A stretch of DNA of 10,570 nucleotides from Bacillota bacterium (GTDB taxonomy: Bacteria > Bacillota_C > Negativicutes > Sporomusales > Sporomusaceae). The stretch lies in NCBI GenBank assembly GCA_023441125.1, contig JAEZQV010000107.1, positions 1-10,570 on the forward strand, read 5' to 3'. This document shows positions 7,560 through 10,570 of this stretch, one piece after another (position 1 is the first letter of the stretch; every line of letters begins with the position of its first letter). The notes below the pieces were generated by a model that ran no database searches, was not told the origin of the DNA, and worked only from the letters and a program-made list of their open reading frames with translations. A program made the translations under genes and the position numbers.

Positions 7560-7569
7560 AGTGTACAAT
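7541..7569 (+). promoter_or_regulatory. SigA promoter of the RpiR-family regulator gene
   Basis: TTGAGA (7541-7546), a 17-base spacer, then TACAAT (7564-7569). Each box has one mismatch to the SigA consensus. Start would be about 7576, leaving a leader of about 33 bases containing the GGAGG (7594-7598) that serves the ATG at 7609. Confidence 0.7.
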
Positions 7570-7608
7570 TATTTACAAAGGACACTACTGCTTGGAGGAT
7601 AATTTGCT

Positions 7609-8469
7609 ATGACTGATCTTACACCTGTTGGCTCTTGTGTAGCCCGTATCCGCAGCACCTTTAACGAATTGACCAAAGCGGAGCAGAAAGCGGCTGACTA
7701 TATTCTTACGAATTCCGCCGATGTCATTCACATGACAATAACAGAATTGGCCGAGGCCGCCGCCAGCGCCGAGGCTACCATTTTCCGCTTGTGCAAAAAG
7801 CTTGGTTATTCCGGCTATCAAGGCCTGAAAATCGCTCTGGCCGGTGATTTGTATACTCCTTTGGAATCGGTTTATAAAGAAGTCGACCCGGCCGACACCC
7901 CCAGTCTGATTGCCAGCAAAGTCTTCCACGGCATCACCGAAGGTCTCCAGGACACCTTGCAGATCCTCGATGAGGCGGCATTGGAGCAGGCTGTCGCCGC
8001 CTTGGCCGCCACCCCGCGCATCGATGCCTATGGCTCCGGCGGTTCGGCGATTATTGCCGCCGATATTGAGCACCGGTTCATGCGCTTTGGCATACCGGTC
8101 AGGGCTTATGCCGACCCCCACCTGCAAATAACCTCGGCGGTCCTGTTAAAACCACGGGATGTAGTTATCGCCATATCGCACACCGGCGCTAACCGTGACA
8201 TTCTGGATGCCGTGGCGATGGCCAAAGCCAGTAAAGCCACGGTCATTGCCATAACCAGTTATCGGCGGTCGCCGCTTAGCAAGGAAGCCGATATTGCCCT
8301 CTACGGCATGGCGCGGGAGGTCAATTACCGCTCCGAGGCCATGGCTTCCCGTCTCATTCATCTGGCTATTGTCGACGTACTGTATGTGGGGACGCTGCTT
8401 AAACAGCAGGATAAATTTCTTGATAATATGCAAAAGGTACGGGAGGCGATTGCCAAACGCCGGATGTAA
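7609..8469 (+). CDS. RpiR-family transcriptional regulator (HTH plus SIS domain)
   Basis: DNA-binding regulator of 286 residues, normal for the RpiR/HexR family. The N-terminal HTH_6 domain spans about 8-80, with the helix-turn-helix near TELAEAAASAEATIFRLCKK (45-64) and the family-typical GYSGYQGLK after it. The sugar-phosphate-binding SIS domain spans about 125-260, with AYGSGGSAIIA (140-150) and ISHTGANRDILDA (189-201) as its phosphate-contact loops. Family members sense sugar phosphates; KDPG or 6-phosphogluconate would fit here, by analogy with HexR. It is transcribed away from the dehydratase operon and shares a 184-base region with it holding three repeated operator-like sites, so it most likely controls that operon and itself. 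Repressor or activator cannot be told from sequence, but site positions favour repression. GGAGG lies 10 bases before the ATG. No terminator follows. Confidence 0.92.
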   Translation: MTDLTPVGSCVARIRSTFNELTKAEQKAADYILTNSADVIHMTITELAEAAASAEATIFRLCKKLGYSGYQGLKIALAGDLYTPLESVYKEVDPADTPSLIASKVFHGITEGLQDTLQILDEAALEQAVAALAATPRIDAYGSGGSAIIAADIEHRFMRFGIPVRAYADPHLQITSAVLLKPRDVVIAISHTGANRDILDAVAMAKASKATVIAITSYRRSPLSKEADIALYGMAREVNYRSEAMASRLIHLAIVDVLYVGTLLKQQDKFLDNMQKVREAIAKRRM

Positions 8470-8492
8470 TTAATTTGCACAATTACCTATTT

Positions 8493-8521
8493 GCAGGATT
8501 TTCTCCTATTTTGTTGAATTA
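8493..8521 (+). promoter_or_regulatory. SigH (Spo0H) type promoter for the cyclic di-GMP operon
   Basis: GCAGGATTT (8493-8501), an 11-base spacer, then GTTGAATTA (8513-8521). This matches every defined position of the B. subtilis SigH consensus RnAGGAwww-n11/12-RnnGAATww as I recall it. Start would be about 8527, some 30 bases before the ATG at 8560. An overlapping SigA reading (TTGCAG, 17 bases, TTGAAT) is possible but has a poor -10. It implies transition-phase or early-sporulation expression if the host carries SigH. Confidence 0.65.
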
Positions 8522-8559
8522 TATTTGAAAATAGAGAATATTGGCACAAGGGAGAAATT

Positions 8560-8991
8560 ATGAGCGATAAGATCATTTTGTTAGTGGAAGATAACCCCGA
8601 TGACGAGGCCTTAACACTGCGCGCTCTGAAAAAGAACAATATCCTGAATCAGGTAATCGTTGTTCATGACGGGGCAGAAGCCCTTGACTATTTGCTGGGT
8701 CCTGACGCTGCCGCCAATCTTATCCCCCAGGTAATTCTCCTTGATCTAAAACTGCCGAAAATTGACGGCCTGGAAGTACTTAGACGCATTCGTGCCGATG
8801 AACGTACCCGGCTGCTGCCGGTTATCATTCTGACCTCCTCCCGCGAAGAACAGGATCTATTCAATAGCTATAACTTAGGGGCCAACAGTTACATTCGCAA
8901 GCCGGTTGACTTTAACCAGTTTATCGCCGCAGTACAGCAATTGGGCCTGTACTGGCTGGTACTGAACGAATTTCCGCCGACAAGGAGGTAA
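8560..8991 (+). CDS. Stand-alone response regulator receiver, Rcp1/CheY-like
   Basis: Single receiver domain of 143 residues with no output domain. Acidic pocket Glu10-Asp11, phospho-acceptor Asp62 (LLDLKLP), switch Thr92 (LTSS) and Lys114 (RKPVD) are all present, so it should accept phosphate. The long loop before the phosphorylated strand (DYLLGPDAAANLIPQ, 43-57) and the SYIRKPVDFNQF ending (110-121) are typical of Rcp1-type receivers, which often pair with bacteriophytochromes or other sensor kinases. No kinase gene is nearby. The likely role is phosphate relay or delivery to the REC-GGDEF-HD-GYP protein encoded 5 bases downstream. GGGAG lies 5 bases before the ATG, which is a little close. 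The TAA stop abuts the next gene's Shine-Dalgarno sequence, so the two are co-transcribed and probably coupled. Confidence 0.93.
   Translation: MSDKIILLVEDNPDDEALTLRALKKNNILNQVIVVHDGAEALDYLLGPDAAANLIPQVILLDLKLPKIDGLEVLRRIRADERTRLLPVIILTSSREEQDLFNSYNLGANSYIRKPVDFNQFIAAVQQLGLYWLVLNEFPPTRR
8984..8988 (+). promoter_or_regulatory. Shine-Dalgarno site inside the end of the receiver gene
   Basis: GGAGG here forms part of the last two sense codons (AGG AGG) of the receiver gene, just before its TAA. It lies 8 bases before the ATG at 8997. This fixes the start of the second gene and suggests coupled translation. Confidence 0.85.
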
Positions 8992-8996
8992 AACCC

Positions 8997-10439
8997 ATGA
9001 CTACATCCTTGCACGTTCTGATGGTCGAAGACTCGGAAGATGACGTTCAGCTCATCCGACGAGCGCTCCGCCAGGGCGGTTATACACCTGATATTTGTCA
9101 GGTAGAGCAGGCCGCTGATTTTCAGTCTGCGTTGTCGGCAGCAACCTGGGATGTAATTATTGCCGATTATTCGCTGCCTACGTTCAGCGGTCTGGCTGCT
9201 TTGGAACTGCTGAAAAACAGCGGCCTGGATATTCCGTTTGTTATTGTTTCCGGCGCTATTGGCGAAGACGTGGCGGTAGCCGCCATGAAGGCCGGCGCAC
9301 ACGATTATATTTTAAAAGACAGTCTGACCAGGCTGGCGCCGGCCATCAGCCGGGAAATCCAGGAGGCTGCCGTGCGGCGGGAACGGCGGAAGCTGGAAGA
9401 ACGGCTTACCTATTTAAGCCTGCATGACACCTTAACCGGGCTTTACAACCGTACCTACTTCGCCGCGGAACTGGAACGCTTGCACCAGCCGGAGTTTGCG
9501 CCGGTCGGCATTATTGTCGGTGACCTGGATGGGCTCAAGCTGATTAACGATACCTGGGGGCATCAAAGCGGTGATAACGTCTTGAAACTTACCGCCAGTA
9601 TTCTCCGGCAATGCTGCCCGGCCGCTGCCACCCTCACCCGTATCGGCGGGGATGAGTTTGTTATCCTGCTGCCCGCAGCCACCAGGCAAGCGCTGGAACA
9701 GCTCTGCCGCGCCATAAGCCAGGCAGTCGAAACCTACAATCAAACCAGCCCTTTGGGCCAAGGAATCGTCCTTAGCATCTCGCTGGGTTTTGCTCTGGCC
9801 GGATCGGAGCATACCAGTCTGCAGGATGTCTTCCGGGTTGCCGACAATAACATGTACCGGGAAAAACTGCATCGCAGTCAAAGCAACCGCAGTGCGATTG
9901 TCCAAACCGCCATGAAACTCCTGGAGGCCAGAGATTTTATTACAGAAGGACATGGCGACCGCCTGCAGCAGATTGTGGCCAGGCTCGGCTTCTCTCTGGG
10001 AATGCCGGAAAGCCGGGTAAATGATCTCAAGCTGCTGGCTCAGTTTCACGACATTGGCAAAGTAGGCATTCCTGACCATATCTTATTCAAGCCCGGCAAA
10101 CTGACCGGGGAAGAATTTAACGAGATGAAACGGCATTCCGAAATTGGTTACCGCATCGCGCAGGCCTCTCCCGACTTAAGCCTGATTGCCGATTATATTC
10201 TCAAACACCATGAATGGTGGAACGGCGGCGGCTATCCCCTGGGGCTGGCCGGCGAAGACATCCCGCTGGAGTGCCGCATATTGTCACTGGCTGATGCTTA
10301 TGATGCCATGACCAACAACCGCCCCTACCGGCAAGCCTTGCCGCCTGCCTATGCCAAGGAGGAAATCCGCCGCTTTGCCGGCGTCCAGTTTGATCCCAAC
10401 CTGATAGAAAAATTTATTGCCATAACTGCAGAACATTAA
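8997..10439 (+). CDS. REC-GGDEF-HD-GYP protein: predicted bifunctional cyclic di-GMP synthase and phosphodiesterase
   Basis: Three-domain cytoplasmic regulator of 480 residues. The receiver (about 5-125) has Glu11-Asp12, phospho-acceptor Asp57 (IADYSLP) and Lys107. A helical linker rich in Arg and Glu (about 120-140) follows. The GGDEF domain (about 140-295) begins LHDTLTGLYNR (142-152), has GDLDGLKLIND (175-185) and the canonical active site RIGGDEF (215-221). No RxxD inhibitory site precedes it, so product inhibition at an I-site is unlikely. The HD-GYP domain (about 300-475) has GHGDRL (318-323), HDIGK (351-355), His380, HHEWWNGGGYP (404-414) and Asp433, so the metal ligands and GYP look intact. 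GGDEF domains make cyclic di-GMP from GTP; HD-GYP domains break it down to GMP or pGpG. Which activity dominates, and whether phosphorylation switches it, is not visible. A terminator follows the TAA. Confidence 0.94.
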   Translation: MTTSLHVLMVEDSEDDVQLIRRALRQGGYTPDICQVEQAADFQSALSAATWDVIIADYSLPTFSGLAALELLKNSGLDIPFVIVSGAIGEDVAVAAMKAGAHDYILKDSLTRLAPAISREIQEAAVRRERRKLEERLTYLSLHDTLTGLYNRTYFAAELERLHQPEFAPVGIIVGDLDGLKLINDTWGHQSGDNVLKLTASILRQCCPAAATLTRIGGDEFVILLPAATRQALEQLCRAISQAVETYNQTSPLGQGIVLSISLGFALAGSEHTSLQDVFRVADNNMYREKLHRSQSNRSAIVQTAMKLLEARDFITEGHGDRLQQIVARLGFSLGMPESRVNDLKLLAQFHDIGKVGIPDHILFKPGKLTGEEFNEMKRHSEIGYRIAQASPDLSLIADYILKHHEWWNGGGYPLGLAGEDIPLECRILSLADAYDAMTNNRPYRQALPPAYAKEEIRRFAGVQFDPNLIEKFIAITAEH

Positions 10440-10441
10440 AT

Positions 10442-10500
10442 AAAAAGGGCGTGTCGCAAAACGTTTTTTGAAAAAACGCAAGCGACACGCCCTTTTTTTT
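10442..10500 (+). terminator. Nested-hairpin intrinsic terminator after the cyclic di-GMP operon
   Basis: A perfect 16-bp outer stem pairs 10442-10457 with 10482-10497, including an 11-bp GC-rich core (GGGCGTGTCGC against its complement). Inside it is a second perfect hairpin, CGTTTTTT (10462-10469), one base, then AAAAAACG (10471-10478). The run of eight T (10493-10500) follows the GC core. It starts two bases after the stop codon. The A run on the left arm could also let it terminate minus-strand transcripts. Confidence 0.88.
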
Positions 10501-10570
10501 GAAGATAGGTAGAAAAAGCCTAGTGAGAGAATGAAAAGAAGAAGCCGTAGGCGATTTATGGACATAAGCA

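Noticed and set aside
7562..7577. TGTA-N8-TACA inverted repeat near the regulator start as a HexR-like site
   Set aside because: Only the outer 4-bp arms pair well and it overlaps the -10 box, whose base composition explains it. The TATTTTCAA sites are the better operators.
7585..8127. Minus-strand ORF of 180 codons opposite the RpiR-family gene
   Set aside because: It is antisense to a clear HTH-SIS protein and shows no domain signature.
8476..8496. Possible SigL/RpoN (sigma-54) promoter, from GCAC and TTGCA elements
   Set aside because: The spacing between the two GC dinucleotides is 16 bases, not the fixed -24/-12 spacing, and no enhancer-binding regulator is nearby.
9432..10079. Minus-strand ORF of 215 codons opposite the GGDEF domain
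   Set aside because: It is antisense to canonical GGDEF and HD-GYP coding sequence, with no motif or ribosome site.

Overview
The window looks like chromosomal DNA from a Gram-positive-type (Firmicutes) bacterium. Evidence is the strong GGAGG-type ribosome binding sites before almost every gene, B. subtilis-like gluconate genes, SigA-type promoters and a near-consensus SigH (Spo0H) promoter. The moderately GC-rich coding style and gene mix would suit a spore-forming Negativicute such as Sporomusa or Pelosinus, but that placement is an impression from memory, not a result. No rRNA, tRNA, CRISPR array, insertion sequence or phage gene is visible.

Left part (1-2627, minus strand): sbcD and the first 453 codons of sbcC, the two subunits of the SbcCD (Mre11-Rad50 type) nuclease. 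They overlap by 4 bases. sbcC runs off the left edge. An approximately 195-base gap upstream of sbcD holds a weak SigH-like promoter candidate and the terminator of the next operon.

Middle part (2781-8469): a gluconate utilisation locus. A minus-strand operon reads IlvD/Edd-family dehydratase (7424-5784), GntP gluconate permease (5743-4412) and FGGY gluconokinase (4360-2822), and ends in a strong intrinsic terminator 4 bases after the last stop codon. Transcribed away from it is an RpiR-family regulator with an HTH and a sugar-phosphate-binding SIS domain. The AT-rich 184-base divergent region holds a good SigA promoter for each direction and three copies of the 9-mer TATTTTCAA spaced 33 and 31 bases apart, two of them in near-palindromes. 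The likely logic is import of gluconate or a related sugar acid, phosphorylation and/or dehydration towards the Entner-Doudoroff intermediates KDPG or KDG, and control of both directions by the regulator in response to a sugar phosphate. No aldolase or KDG kinase is in the window.

Right part (8493-10500, plus strand): a two-gene signalling operon. The first gene is a stand-alone Rcp1-like receiver. The second is a REC-GGDEF-HD-GYP protein with intact catalytic motifs for both synthesis and breakdown of cyclic di-GMP. The second gene's Shine-Dalgarno sequence lies in the last codons of the first. A near-perfect SigH promoter precedes the pair and a nested-hairpin terminator follows it. No histidine kinase is encoded nearby. 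The last 70 bases hold no recognisable gene.

No clearly novel system is visible. The points most worth following are the phased operator array, the dehydratase with mixed IlvD and Edd signatures, and the SigH-promoted cyclic di-GMP module.
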